Shown here one piece after another: positions 8,643 through 18,351 of a DNA stretch of 64,000 nt. The translations under genes and the position numbers were made by a program. Position 1 is the first letter of the stretch. The number at the start of each line of letters is the position of its first letter. The DNA comes from Marinobacterium litorale DSM 23545 (GTDB taxonomy: Bacteria; Pseudomonadota; Gammaproteobacteria; Pseudomonadales; Balneatricaceae): the NCBI RefSeq assembly GCF_000428985.1, contig NZ_AUAZ01000003.1:115324-179323 (forward strand), written 5' to 3'. The notes under the pieces are model-generated. The model made no database searches. It was given only the letters and a program-made list of their open reading frames with translations, and was not told where the DNA came from.

Positions 8643-8900
8643 TCAGTGCCTTTTCCCGGTGTCAAAGCGGCACTGCGCGCAGCTGTTGCCGTCCATACAC
8701 GCGAGTAGGAACAGCTCTCTGACAAGCTCCTTCTCGCGGCCCTGGCAGTGGCAGAAATCCTGTGGGTTGAGCTGGCCCGATCTCAGCATGGGGAGCAGTT
8801 CATCGCTGTGCCAGTGCAGTAGGACTACACCGGTGTTTTTCAGGGTTACGCGCAGTTCAGGGTCTTTCCGTTCCAGCCAGGCGTCAATTTGATAGGTCAT
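8643..8900 (-). CDS. Small Cys/His-rich protein behind a Fur box, function unknown
   Basis: An 85-residue protein (MTYQIDAWLERKDPELRV) without signal peptide. The C-terminal third has FCHCQ, then about 15 residues later LACMDGNSCAQC, giving five cysteines and a histidine in a metal- or cluster-binding style arrangement. ATG at 8900 is preferred over ATG at 8915 because AGGAG sits 7 nt upstream of it. The Fur box at 8936-8954 lies about 36 bp upstream, so iron starvation probably induces it. I do not recognise the family. Confidence 0.65.
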   Translation of the reverse strand: MTYQIDAWLERKDPELRVTLKNTGVVLLHWHSDELLPMLRSGQLNPQDFCHCQGREKELVRELFLLACMDGNSCAQCRFDTGKRH

Positions 8901-8935
8901 GATCGAGCTCCTCATTGGTTTTACCAGATAGTAAT

Positions 8936-8954
8936 GAGAATAACTATCATTATC
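8936..8954 (-). promoter_or_regulatory. Fur box upstream of the small Cys-rich gene
   Basis: GAGAATAACTATCATTATC matches 15 of 19 positions of the Fur consensus GATAATGATAATCATTATC, with the right half perfect. It sits in the gap between the ampG stop (8962) and the start of the 85-residue gene (8900), so the small gene is the only plausible target. Confidence 0.75.
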
Positions 8955-8961
8955 AATACTT

Positions 8962-10365
8962 TCACTCGATCTGTTTTTCTACCTGTGAGCGGGGAGCCAG
9001 GTGCGTATGACGTGCTGCCATGTAGATAAGCCAGAGCACCGGTAGGCCCAGGATGGCCGTGCCCGTAAAAAACAGGGGGTAGCCGATGTTGTCCACAGCA
9101 ACGCCGGAGAAGCCGCCCATGAACTTTGGCAGCAGCAGCATGATGGAGCTGAACAGTGCGTACTGTGTGGCGGAGTACTGGATATTGGTCAGTGCCGACA
9201 GGTAGGCCACAAAAGCGGCGGTGGCGATCCCGGCACTGAGGTTATCCAGTGATATCACGACCACCAGCAACTCGATTTGCGGACCGTTCATGGCAAGCGC
9301 CGCAAACAACAGGTTGGTCAGCGCTGCCATCAGGGCACCGGCAAACAGAATCTTCATTACGCCAAAGCGATTTACCAGCGCCCCTCCCGCCAGAGCCCCG
9401 GTCAGTGTCATGACGATGCCGAATACTTTGGTAACCGTGGCGATCTCTGCCTTGGTGAATCCCAGATCCACGTAGAACACGTTTGCAATCACGCCCATGA
9501 CGATGTCGGCAATGCGGTAGCTGCTGATCAGAGCCAGAATCAGCAGAGCCTGCCAGCGATAGCGGCGGATAAAGTCGGCAAATGGACAGATCAGTGCCAC
9601 ATACAGCCAGCCTGCTGCACGGGTCATAAAGCTTGGCAGGTGGGTATGTCGTGCACTCCACACCTGTACATGCTGTCGCTGAAGCTCGAGTTCCTCGTTG
9701 ATCGGAGCAGTCGGCTCCCGGCTCAGCAGTGTGGTCAACATGCCCGGCACCATGGCCAATGCCATGCACAGATAGGCGATCAGCCAGGGGCGGTGCTCGT
9801 AGGTGGATTCACTGGGGTCGAAAAAGGCGGCGATTCCCAGCACACCTGCGGTGGAGGTAATCATCGCCAGCCGATAGCCGACCATATAGGTCGCTGCCAT
9901 GGCTGCCTGCATACGCTCATCGCCCGATTCGATACGGAAGGCATCGACGGTTATATCCTGCGTGGCTGAACTGAAGGCGACGACAACAGCCAGTACGACA
10001 CTCAGTGTCAACTGCTCGGCAGGGTTGTTAAGGGCCATGCCGACCAGGCCTCCGACGACGCCGAGCTGAGCCAGGAACATCCAGCTGCGGCGTCGTCCCA
10101 GAAGCGTACCCAGTACAGGCAACTGCACGCGATCGACGAGTGGAGCCCAGGCCCACTTAAAGGCATAGGCCAATGCGACCCAGGAGATAAATCCGATACT
10201 GCTGCGCTCGATACCCGCTTCCCTCAACCAGAAGGAGAGTGACGAGAACACCAGTAACAGAGGGAGACCGGAGGAGAAGCCCAGAAACAGTAGCGTGATC
10301 GGGCGTGGCTGCAGATAAATGGCGAGGGCGCTGATCCATTCGCGCGAACGACGGGAGACGGACAT
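8962..10365 (-). CDS. ampG: AmpG-type muropeptide permease (MFS)
   Basis: A 467-residue, very hydrophobic MFS transporter with at least 12 predicted membrane segments. The N terminus has LLFLGFSSGLPLLLVFSSLSFWLREAGIER and YAFKWAWAPLVDR, and the loop after helix 4 has FSSATQDITVDAFRIE; all are AmpG hallmarks. AmpG imports GlcNAc-anhydro-muropeptides from the periplasm for cell-wall recycling and controls AmpR/AmpC signalling where those exist. No ampD/ampR/ampC partners are next to it. The C terminus ends just before the Fur box of the next gene. Confidence 0.9.
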   Translation of the reverse strand: MSVSRRSREWISALAIYLQPRPITLLFLGFSSGLPLLLVFSSLSFWLREAGIERSSIGFISWVALAYAFKWAWAPLVDRVQLPVLGTLLGRRRSWMFLAQLGVVGGLVGMALNNPAEQLTLSVVLAVVVAFSSATQDITVDAFRIESGDERMQAAMAATYMVGYRLAMITSTAGVLGIAAFFDPSESTYEHRPWLIAYLCMALAMVPGMLTTLLSREPTAPINEELELQRQHVQVWSARHTHLPSFMTRAAGWLYVALICPFADFIRRYRWQALLILALISSYRIADIVMGVIANVFYVDLGFTKAEIATVTKVFGIVMTLTGALAGGALVNRFGVMKILFAGALMAALTNLLFAALAMNGPQIELLVVVISLDNLSAGIATAAFVAYLSALTNIQYSATQYALFSSIMLLLPKFMGGFSGVAVDNIGYPLFFTGTAILGLPVLWLIYMAARHTHLAPRSQVEKQIE

Positions 10366-10487
10366 TCAGTTTCCGCTAGGCTGGCTGGGTTTTGCGGCCA
10401 AATCATGGCCAGTCGAGCCCATTGTGCGGGTTGTCGCAGGGAAATCAAGCAGTAAAGGGTGTTGTAACGGGAGTTGCGGGCGGCCTT

Positions 10488-10511
10488 GCCGGAGGGGAGA
10501 GCCCCTCCGGC
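10488..10511 (-). terminator. Strong hairpin downstream of the fabG-like gene
   Basis: A perfect 10-bp stem (GCCGGAGGGG / CCCCTCCGGC) with an AGAG loop starts 8 nt after the fabG-like stop. It lacks an obvious T-run on the minus strand, so it may end transcripts with help from Rho or protect the 3' end. Confidence 0.5.
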
Positions 10512-10519
10512 AGATGCAA

Positions 10520-11281
10520 CTAGATGCGCAGAGCGCCGTCTACCTCAAAGCAACGACCATCCACGTAGTCATTTTCGAAGATAAAGCTGACGGTTCGGGC
10601 GATCTCTTCCGGTTGACCCAGACGCTTGGTCGGGATGCCGGCGGCGATCTTTTCGCGTGCTTCTGGCTTCATCGCCATAACCATTTCGGTGGCGATGTAG
10701 CCCGGCGCGATGGAGGCTGCACGGATACCGTAGCGGGCAAGCTCCTTGGCCCAGGTCACGGCCATGGCCTGCACCGCTGCTTTGGTAGCGGTGTAGTTGG
10801 TCTGGCCCATATTACCGGAGCGAGAGATGGACGAGATGTTGATGATGCAGCCTTCGGTACCCAGCTCGATCATCTTGGTGGCCGCTTCGCGCCCGCACAG
10901 GAAGGTTCCGGTCAGGTTAACTTTCAGCACCATGTCCCAGTTTTCTTTGGACATGCGACTGACAACTTCACCATCCTTGACCTTGACGAACAGGCCATCG
11001 CGGGTAATACCGGCGTTATTGACCAGACCGTTCAGCGTGCCGAGATCGGAAACTACATCGGTAAATAGCTTCTCAACGGCAGACTCATCACTGATATCGG
11101 CAATGTAACCCCGTGCATCAACGCCTTTTTCGGCGCACAGAGCAACCGTGGTATCCAGATCATCCTGGTTAAGGTCAACCAGAGCCAGGCGAGCACCTTT
11201 TCCCGCCAACTCAAGAGCCATGGCGCGACCGAGCCCACGGCCGCCACCGGTGATCACAATAACTTTATCTTTCAAATCCAT
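10520..11281 (-). CDS. Short-chain dehydrogenase, FabG-like 3-oxoacyl reductase
   Basis: This 253-residue classical SDR has the cofactor motif TGGGRGLGRA at residue 11, NNAG at about 90, the catalytic Ser in NISSISR, and YTATKAA (Tyr and Lys of the active site). APGYIATEM follows. Length and motifs match beta-ketoacyl-ACP or -CoA reductases (FabG, PhaB). It is not within a fab cluster here, so the exact acyl substrate is unknown. A 9-bp palindrome lies about 70-95 bp upstream. Confidence 0.8.
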   Translation of the reverse strand: MDLKDKVIVITGGGRGLGRAMALELAGKGARLALVDLNQDDLDTTVALCAEKGVDARGYIADISDESAVEKLFTDVVSDLGTLNGLVNNAGITRDGLFVKVKDGEVVSRMSKENWDMVLKVNLTGTFLCGREAATKMIELGTEGCIINISSISRSGNMGQTNYTATKAAVQAMAVTWAKELARYGIRAASIAPGYIATEMVMAMKPEAREKIAAGIPTKRLGQPEEIARTVSFIFENDYVDGRCFEVDGALRI

Positions 11282-11352
11282 AACGCCAGTCCTCTATTCG
11301 CGATTGGGATTGATCGGTTAGAGCATGTTGTCTGTTTTCTGAACACTAATTG

Positions 11353-11376
11353 TGCGCCGCAAAATGCTGCGGCGCA
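11353..11376. promoter_or_regulatory. Perfect 9-bp palindrome upstream of the fabG-like gene
   Basis: TGCGCCGCA - AAATGC - TGCGGCGCA is an exact inverted repeat with a 6-nt centre in the 286-bp gap between the fabG-like gene (minus) and fxsA (plus). It could be an operator or an RNA hairpin; nothing tells which. The rest of this gap shows no clear element. Confidence 0.35.
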
Positions 11377-11567
11377 ACATTAAACAGGCCGCATGAGGAA
11401 AAATCCATCTAGACAGTCAAATCGCTGACTATCGCGCAAAAGTATCGTCGGTGCAGCGCTACCTTAGTGCCATAATGATTGCCGGACTGAAGGGAGTGGC
11501 TGTTACCGTTGAATGACGCTCTCTGGTACCCTAAGCACTGCCCTTGATAGAACGACCGGTGTTTTGA

Positions 11568-12065
11568 ATGCGTTTTCTATTCCTGCTCTTCATTATTGTC
11601 CCCATTATCGAAATCACGATCCTGATTCAGGTGGGTCAGGCGATCGGTGGCTGGTATACCGTAGGGCTGGTGCTGCTGTCTGCGTTTATCGGCGTCAACA
11701 TGCTGCGCCATGAGAGTCTGGCAACGCTGGCCCGCGCCCAGCAGCGGCTTGATCGACAGGAACTGCCCGGTCAGGAGATGGTGGAAGGGATTGTTCTCGC
11801 CGTGGGGGGCGCGCTTCTGGTAACCCCGGGTTTTGTGACCGATGTGATCGGTTTCAGCTGCCTGATCCCACCGTTGCGTCAGGGCTTTGTCAGAATGCTT
11901 AAGTCGCGCTTCACACTGATTGTGGGTACTCAGGCGGGAGCCGGGTTCCATGGCGGAGCGGGGCCTCGTCGCGATGCCGATGGCGATATTATTGAGGGAG
12001 AAATTGTCGACTCCGAACCGGACAAGCCCTCCAAGGACGACAACGATCCACCCGCACTGCGTTAA
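11568..12065 (+). CDS. fxsA: FxsA-family membrane protein
   Basis: The 165-residue protein starts MRFLFLLFIIVPIIEITILI, the typical FxsA N terminus. It has three to four membrane segments (GLVLLSAFIGVNMLR, VLAVGGALLVTPGFVTDVIG) and a polar tail rich in Asp and Pro. FxsA overexpression relieves exclusion of phage T7 by the F plasmid PifA protein in E. coli; its normal role is unclear. As in E. coli, it lies upstream of groES. Confidence 0.9.
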   Translation: MRFLFLLFIIVPIIEITILIQVGQAIGGWYTVGLVLLSAFIGVNMLRHESLATLARAQQRLDRQELPGQEMVEGIVLAVGGALLVTPGFVTDVIGFSCLIPPLRQGFVRMLKSRFTLIVGTQAGAGFHGGAGPRRDADGDIIEGEIVDSEPDKPSKDDNDPPALR

Positions 12066-12083
12066 AAAATCTTCAGTCCCGGA

Positions 12084-12112
12084 CTTGAATCCAGTCACCT
12101 TTCTCCCCACAT
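12084..12112 (+). promoter_or_regulatory. Sigma32 (heat-shock) promoter of groESL
   Basis: CTTGAA at 12084-12089 and CCCCACAT at 12105-12112, separated by 15 nt, match the RpoH promoter consensus (CTTGAAA, about 13-15 nt, CCCCATNT). It lies about 180 nt upstream of groES, giving a long leader. The same elements with identical spacing occur upstream of grxD at 48334-48360. Confidence 0.8.
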
Positions 12113-12147
12113 ACAGGAGCATCGGGCCGATGTTCCCTGCTTATCCA

Positions 12148-12172
12148 AAAAACAACTAAAAAAATTGTTTTT
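12148..12172 (+). repeat. A/T-only inverted repeat in the groESL leader
   Basis: AAAAACAA and TTGTTTTT form a perfect 8-bp inverted repeat with a 9-nt A-rich loop, inside the predicted groES 5' leader. Being all A-U except one pair, it would melt easily, so an RNA-thermometer-like or stability role is possible but untested. Confidence 0.35.
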
Positions 12173-12293
12173 CGGGTATTGAAAACAGGTAACGCGACCC
12201 CACTTAGGAAGGCACCAAGTTTTTGGGGCCAACCAGGTTCCAACCAACAAAACCAACATCGCATTGGATCCTAGATACCAGGAGAACAACCAG

Positions 12294-12587
12294 ATGAAAA
12301 TTCGTCCACTTCACGACCGTGTAGTAGTTCGCCGCAGTGAGGAAGAAACCACCACGGCCAGCGGCATCGTCCTGCCGGGTTCTGCTGCCGAGAAACCGAA
12401 TCGCGGTGAAGTTGTCGCGGTCGGCCCCGGTCGCGTCCTGAACAACGGTGATGTGCAGGCGCCGTCTGTCAAAGTGGGGGATAAGGTCCTGTTTGGTCAG
12501 TACGCCGGCTCCAACACTGTGAAAATCGGTGACGACGAGCTGCTGATCATGCAGGAAAGCGAAATTTACGGCGTGCTCGAAGACTGA
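12294..12587 (+). CDS. groES: Co-chaperonin GroES
   Basis: The 97-residue protein [14 protein letters not shown] ... SEIYGVLED is a full-length GroES. The mobile loop is at [20 protein letters not shown], and the roof-forming region and conserved [11 protein letters not shown] end are intact. It caps GroEL during folding in the cytoplasm. A ribosome site AGGAG lies upstream. It is the first gene of the groES-groEL operon, 58 nt from groEL, behind a sigma32-type promoter. Confidence 0.99.
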   Translation: MKIRPLHDRVVVRRSEEETTTASGIVLPGSAAEKPNRGEVVAVGPGRVLNNGDVQAPSVKVGDKVLFGQYAGSNTVKIGDDELLIMQESEIYGVLED

Positions 12588-12600
12588 TCGTCGCTTTTAA

Positions 12601-14289
<1,689 letters not shown>

Positions 14290-14320
14290 TCGGCCCCCGC
14301 TAACGCCTGATAGGCTTACA

Positions 14321-14351
14321 AGCCCCGCCGTTGCGGGGCTTTTTCGTTTTT
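14321..14351 (+). terminator. Intrinsic terminator of groESL
   Basis: AGCCCCGC - CGTT - GCGGGGCT forms a perfect 8-bp stem followed by TTTTTCGTTTTT, about 30 nt after the groEL stop codon. Confidence 0.95.
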
Positions 14352-14402
14352 GGGAAAGCTGCTAGGGTGATCAGCCCAGTATTGATGGATGCAAAATCTG
14401 CT

Positions 14403-15284
14403 ATGAGTGAGCGTAAAGAGCCCGATCTCGATCTTTCCGGACTTGAGGGACAGGTAGAACCTCAGCCCCCGGAGCGGCCCGCTCAGCCGCCGGCCAGTCC
14501 AAAAAGCACTGAACCCAGAGGAAGTGGCGGTAGCATACTGCTAACGCTGATTCTCCTTCTGATGGTTGCCGGCGGCGGTGTGTTGGCCTATTGGGTCACC
14601 GGTCTGCAGCAGACGATTGCCGCGCAGACTCAGCAGCTGGATACGTTGAATACGCGTCTGGGCGAGATGGAACAGCAGCTCGCGACCACCAGTGACAGTG
14701 CCAGTGAAGCCGGGCAGACGCTGACCAGTCGTATGGCCCGGCTGGAGAAACAGGCCGACGAAAAATATGCACATTTCGATTCGGAAATTGCCAAGCTCTG
14801 GACCGTGTCCTATCAACGTAATAAGCCGCAACTGGAAAGTCTAAAGGCGTCTTTCGAGGCGCGCGCCAAAGAGCTGCAAGCGATCGATGAGCGCCTGATA
14901 TCGGCTGGCAAGCAGCTGGCTGCTGTGGATGAGCAGGTGGGCGAGCTGTCTCAGCGCGTAGTGGCCATCAATCAGCTCGAAAAAGAGGTCAAGGCATTAA
15001 CCACCGCACTTAAGGATCAGGGTAAACGCTTGAGTGATCTGGGGGCCGAGCTGAACTTCGCACTCTCTCTGGAGAAGGATGAGCGCCTCGCCGGAGACCG
15101 AGCCCTGGCGGATCGAGTGGATAAACTGGCTGATCAGGGAGACCGGAGTGCTGCCCAGAATCAACGGTTAGAGGCTATCGAGCGCTCCATCGAGGCAATT
15201 GACGGCTCACGTCGCCAATTCAGCCAGCGGCTGCTGCAGCTGCAGGAGCGATTGGACCGGTTACAGAATGCGCTTAATGGTTAA
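14403..15284 (+). CDS. Membrane-anchored coiled-coil protein, function unknown
   Basis: The 293-residue protein has an acidic, Pro-rich cytoplasmic N terminus (about residues 1-38). One membrane helix follows (ILLTLILLLMVAGGGVLAYWV, about 40-60). The remaining 230 residues are almost all predicted coiled coil, rich in Gln, Leu, Glu and Lys. This is the layout of periplasmic coiled-coil or division/envelope scaffold proteins. The start at 14403 (MSERKEPDL) is chosen as the first ATG after the groEL terminator with a plausible N terminus; ATG at 14385 is an alternative. It is followed after 84 nt by thpR. I do not recognise a named family. Confidence 0.65.
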   Translation: MSERKEPDLDLSGLEGQVEPQPPERPAQPPASPKSTEPRGSGGSILLTLILLLMVAGGGVLAYWVTGLQQTIAAQTQQLDTLNTRLGEMEQQLATTSDSASEAGQTLTSRMARLEKQADEKYAHFDSEIAKLWTVSYQRNKPQLESLKASFEARAKELQAIDERLISAGKQLAAVDEQVGELSQRVVAINQLEKEVKALTTALKDQGKRLSDLGAELNFALSLEKDERLAGDRALADRVDKLADQGDRSAAQNQRLEAIERSIEAIDGSRRQFSQRLLQLQERLDRLQNALNG

Positions 15285-15368
15285 AGCCGACAAAAACAGT
15301 TGGATTTGCGTCCGGGCGAGAGTGGCGGCACAATATCGAGCTCGAAATCAGTGAATACAGTAAACAGC

Positions 15369-15938
15369 ATGCCCATTCGCGCTTTTTTCGCGATCCCGGT
15401 TCAGGATTCGGTGGCCAAGGGCCTGGCCGACTATGCCGATACCCTGTGCGAGTATGATCGGGGCCTGGAAGCGCTTTGGGTCGATTCCGCCGGCTATCAT
15501 CTGACGCTTCTGTTTATGGAAACGTTGAGCCTGGAGCAGGTAACGCGGCTGGAAGCAGCGGCGCAGAGCGCCCTGCAGGGGCTGAGCCCGTTTCGCGTAT
15601 GCCTTGAGCGCACCGATTATTATCCGGTAAACCGGAAGCTGTCATTGGTCGCGGCCATGCCAGAGGAGCCTGCTCCGCTGGAGGTTCTTCGTGATGCGCT
15701 GATCAAGGCGGTAGATAGCTGTGGCATCGACTATCATGCGGCGGGCTTCAAGCCGCATGTAACGCTGGGGCGCTTACCGGCGGATAATGGTTTCGAGGTG
15801 CCGACGGAGTGGCCCGCGTTGAATCAGCGTTTGAGTGCTGATTCGGTGGTGCTCTATCAGAGCCGCCCTGGTGAGCGCGGTTCGATCTATTCACCGTTGT
15901 TCTCAATTTCCCTGTCCGGGTTGACCGGCAGCCTTTAA
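15369..15938 (+). CDS. thpR: RNA 2',3'-cyclic phosphodiesterase
   Basis: The 189-residue protein of the 2H phosphoesterase superfamily begins MPIRAFFAIPV. It holds the two catalytic HxT motifs, YHLTLLF at about residue 45 and PHVTLGRL at about residue 130. Members hydrolyse 2',3'-cyclic phosphate RNA ends and were first described as 2'-5' RNA ligases. The ATG at 15369 fits the family N terminus; the open frame extends upstream to a TTG at 15300 with unlike sequence. It lies 19 nt upstream of trhP. Confidence 0.88.
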   Translation: MPIRAFFAIPVQDSVAKGLADYADTLCEYDRGLEALWVDSAGYHLTLLFMETLSLEQVTRLEAAAQSALQGLSPFRVCLERTDYYPVNRKLSLVAAMPEEPAPLEVLRDALIKAVDSCGIDYHAAGFKPHVTLGRLPADNGFEVPTEWPALNQRLSADSVVLYQSRPGERGSIYSPLFSISLSGLTGSL

Positions 15939-15957
15939 TACCAAGATAGTGTCGACG

Positions 15958-17319
15958 ATGCGAACGCCTGAACTCCTGTCCCCGGCCGGGACGCTGAAAA
16001 ATATGCAGTATGCATTCGCCTACGGTGCGGATGCGGTATACGCGGGCCAGCCGCGTTACAGCCTGCGAGTACGGAACAACGATTTTACCCATGCCAATCT
16101 GGCCGAGGGGATCCGTATTGCCCACGATCTGGGTAAGAAGTTTTTCGTTGCCAGTAATATCCTGCCGCACAACTCCAAGTTGACCACGTACATGCGTGAC
16201 ATCGAACCGGTGATCGAGATGGGGCCCGATGCCCTGATCATGTCCGATCCCGGGTTGATCATGATGGTCAAGGATAAATGCCCGGATCTGCCGATTCATC
16301 TGTCGGTGCAGGCCAATACCATGAACTGGGCGTCGGTGAAATTCTGGCACCGGGCGGGTATCGAGCGGGTAATCCTGTCCCGTGAGCTGTCCCTGGAAGA
16401 GGTCGCCGAAATTCGCGACCGCGTCCCCGAGATGGAGCTGGAGGTGTTCGTACACGGCTCGCTCTGTATCGCCTACTCGGGCCGGTGTCTGCTGTCCGGT
16501 TATATTAATCACCGCGACCCGAACCAGGGCACCTGCACCAACGCCTGCCGCTGGAAGTATGATGCCCACGAGGCAAAAGAGGATGAGTCCGGTGATGTGG
16601 TGCCGGTGCAAGCGTTCGATCCCGCGGAGCAGGGCGCTGCCACGGGACAACCGGCACTGGGTGAAGGCGAACCGTCTGACAAGATTTTCCTGTTGCAGGA
16701 GGAGTCACGTCCCGGCGAGTACATGCCCGCTTTCGAGGATGAGCATGGCACCTACATAATGAACTCGAAGGATCTGCGTGCCATCCAGCATGTGCATAAG
16801 CTGGCAGAGATGGGCGTGGATTCCTTGAAGATTGAGGGGCGGACCAAATCCCATTATTACGTGGCTCGTACGGCTCAGGCCTACCGACAGGCGATTGATG
16901 ATGCCGTGGCCGGAAAACCGTTCGATATGGGGTTGATGGATATTCTCGAAAACCTGGCGAACCGTGGTTACACGGAGGGCTTCTATCGTCGCCATGTCCA
17001 TGATCAATACCAGAACTACGAAACGGGCAACTCGGTCGGGGTTCATCAGCAGTTTGTCGGTGAAGTGCTCGATCACGATACCCAGCGCGGTATGGTGCAG
17101 ATCGACGTCAAGAACCGCTTCGAGCAGGGTGATACGTTGGAGCTGATGACGCCGGCCGGCAATCGCCGCTTTAAGCTCTCTGAACTCTATGACAAGAAGG
17201 GGCACTCCGTTGACGCGGCGCCCGGTTCTGGCCATCGTGTGAGCATCCCGCTCGATATCGATACAGACCTGCGTCACGCGCTGTTGATGCGTGATCTGCC
17301 GAATGCACCGGCCCGGTAA
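15958..17319 (+). CDS. trhP: tRNA 5-hydroxyuridine synthesis protein TrhP (YegQ, peptidase U32 family)
   Basis: The protein of 453 residues (456 if GTG at 15949 is used) starts MRTPELLSPAGTLKNMQYAF, closely matching E. coli YegQ. The U32 signature ELEVFVHGSLCIAYSGRC and the cysteines of SGYINHRDPNQGTCTNACRW are present; these bind an Fe-S cluster in this family. TrhP makes 5-hydroxyuridine at tRNA position 34, with prephenate as a cofactor source. About 25 residues of acidic, low-complexity sequence after RWKYDAHEAKEDE look like a variable insertion. Confidence 0.93.
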   Translation: MRTPELLSPAGTLKNMQYAFAYGADAVYAGQPRYSLRVRNNDFTHANLAEGIRIAHDLGKKFFVASNILPHNSKLTTYMRDIEPVIEMGPDALIMSDPGLIMMVKDKCPDLPIHLSVQANTMNWASVKFWHRAGIERVILSRELSLEEVAEIRDRVPEMELEVFVHGSLCIAYSGRCLLSGYINHRDPNQGTCTNACRWKYDAHEAKEDESGDVVPVQAFDPAEQGAATGQPALGEGEPSDKIFLLQEESRPGEYMPAFEDEHGTYIMNSKDLRAIQHVHKLAEMGVDSLKIEGRTKSHYYVARTAQAYRQAIDDAVAGKPFDMGLMDILENLANRGYTEGFYRRHVHDQYQNYETGNSVGVHQQFVGEVLDHDTQRGMVQIDVKNRFEQGDTLELMTPAGNRRFKLSELYDKKGHSVDAAPGSGHRVSIPLDIDTDLRHALLMRDLPNAPAR

Positions 17320-17327
17320 TCAGCCCG

Positions 17328-18212
17328 GTGAGCAGTGCGAACACCGCATTCGGTAGCTATGACGCCCCCGCAATGAACGACAAGTACCGGTTTATGCGTG
17401 CCTTGCGGCCCTTTTCCTTTGGGGTCGCTATCGCGACTTGCCTGATCGGCATTACGGCCGCCTGGCATGAAGGGGTTCTTTTGCCGCTGAACGCCTTGCT
17501 GGTGTTGGCCGGCGGTTTGCTGCTTCAGGCGGGGGTTAATCTGATCAATGACTACGCAGATCTCGAGCAGCCCGGGCGCAACCTAAGCGGCCTGGATCGT
17601 GCCTGTATCCTGCGTAATTTCCGTATCGGCCTTGGCTGTTTTCTTCTGGCTACGCCCATCGGTTTCTATCTGATCATTGATCGAACACTGGGATTGGCAC
17701 CACTGTTCCTGTTGGGGTTGGTGGGCGCTCTGGGCTATACCCTGAATCCGGTCAACTATAAGGCCAGAGGACTGGCCGTGGTGCTTGTCTTCTGGTTAAT
17801 GGGCGTGCTGATGGTGGCAGGTTCGCATGTGGCGGCCGGTGGTGAGCTGGACCCGGATATAATCGCGCTTTCGGTACCTGTCAGTCTGCTGGTTTCCCTG
17901 CTGTTGCTCAGTAATGAACTGCGTGACTATGAGTCCGACCGGTCACGTGGTTTGCGCACATTGACCGTGCGCAGCGGCTATTCAAGAGCGCGAAGCTTCT
18001 ATTACCTGCTGCTTGGTCTGACCCTGATCGTAACGCTGGCGCTTTGGGGCGCTGAACTGATCACCCGCCCCTGGGTTCTCATCGCGGCAATTCCTCTGGC
18101 TTTGCGGCCGCTTAAATACCTTACCCGGCCGGCGGCTGAAAGGCGTCCCTTAACCCCGGCCACTGGCCAGTTGGTGATGGGCTACGGGTTACTGTTTTGC
18201 CTGTCGGTCTGA
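17328..18212 (+). CDS. UbiA-family prenyltransferase (MenA-like)
   Basis: The 294-residue protein has eight or nine membrane segments and both Asp-rich motifs of the UbiA family: NLINDYADLEQPGR at about residue 85 and NELRDYESDRSRGLRTLTV at about residue 205. These bind the Mg-prenyl diphosphate. Similarity looks closest to 1,4-dihydroxy-2-naphthoate prenyltransferases, but no menaquinone genes are near, so the acceptor is unknown. The start is uncertain: GTG 17328, or ATG 17373 (MNDKYRFMRALRPFSF), which better fits the family. Confidence 0.8.
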   Translation: MSSANTAFGSYDAPAMNDKYRFMRALRPFSFGVAIATCLIGITAAWHEGVLLPLNALLVLAGGLLLQAGVNLINDYADLEQPGRNLSGLDRACILRNFRIGLGCFLLATPIGFYLIIDRTLGLAPLFLLGLVGALGYTLNPVNYKARGLAVVLVFWLMGVLMVAGSHVAAGGELDPDIIALSVPVSLLVSLLLLSNELRDYESDRSRGLRTLTVRSGYSRARSFYYLLLGLTLIVTLALWGAELITRPWVLIAAIPLALRPLKYLTRPAAERRPLTPATGQLVMGYGLLFCLSV

Positions 18213-18255
18213 TCCGTTAGTTGAATACCCGCAGTCAGCGCCGGTTTAACTGGTG

Positions 18256-18261
18256 TATAAT
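18256..18261 (+). promoter_or_regulatory. Candidate -10 element for the fumarase gene
   Basis: A perfect TATAAT lies 91 bp upstream of the fumarase start in a 139-bp gap. No good -35 element is seen at 17 bp; a preceding TG may give partial extended -10 character. Confidence 0.4.
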
Positions 18262-18351
18262 TCCGCTCCAATCAGATGTGCTAGCGAGAGACTCGCGCGC
18301 GCCGTCCTTTAACCGAGCCTGATTGGCCCGAGCCTGAATGGAGAGTCACGA

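Noticed and set aside
10488-10511. Standard Rho-independent terminator after the fabG-like gene
   Set aside because: The 10-bp stem is strong, but no T-run follows, so it is listed only as a terminator-like hairpin.
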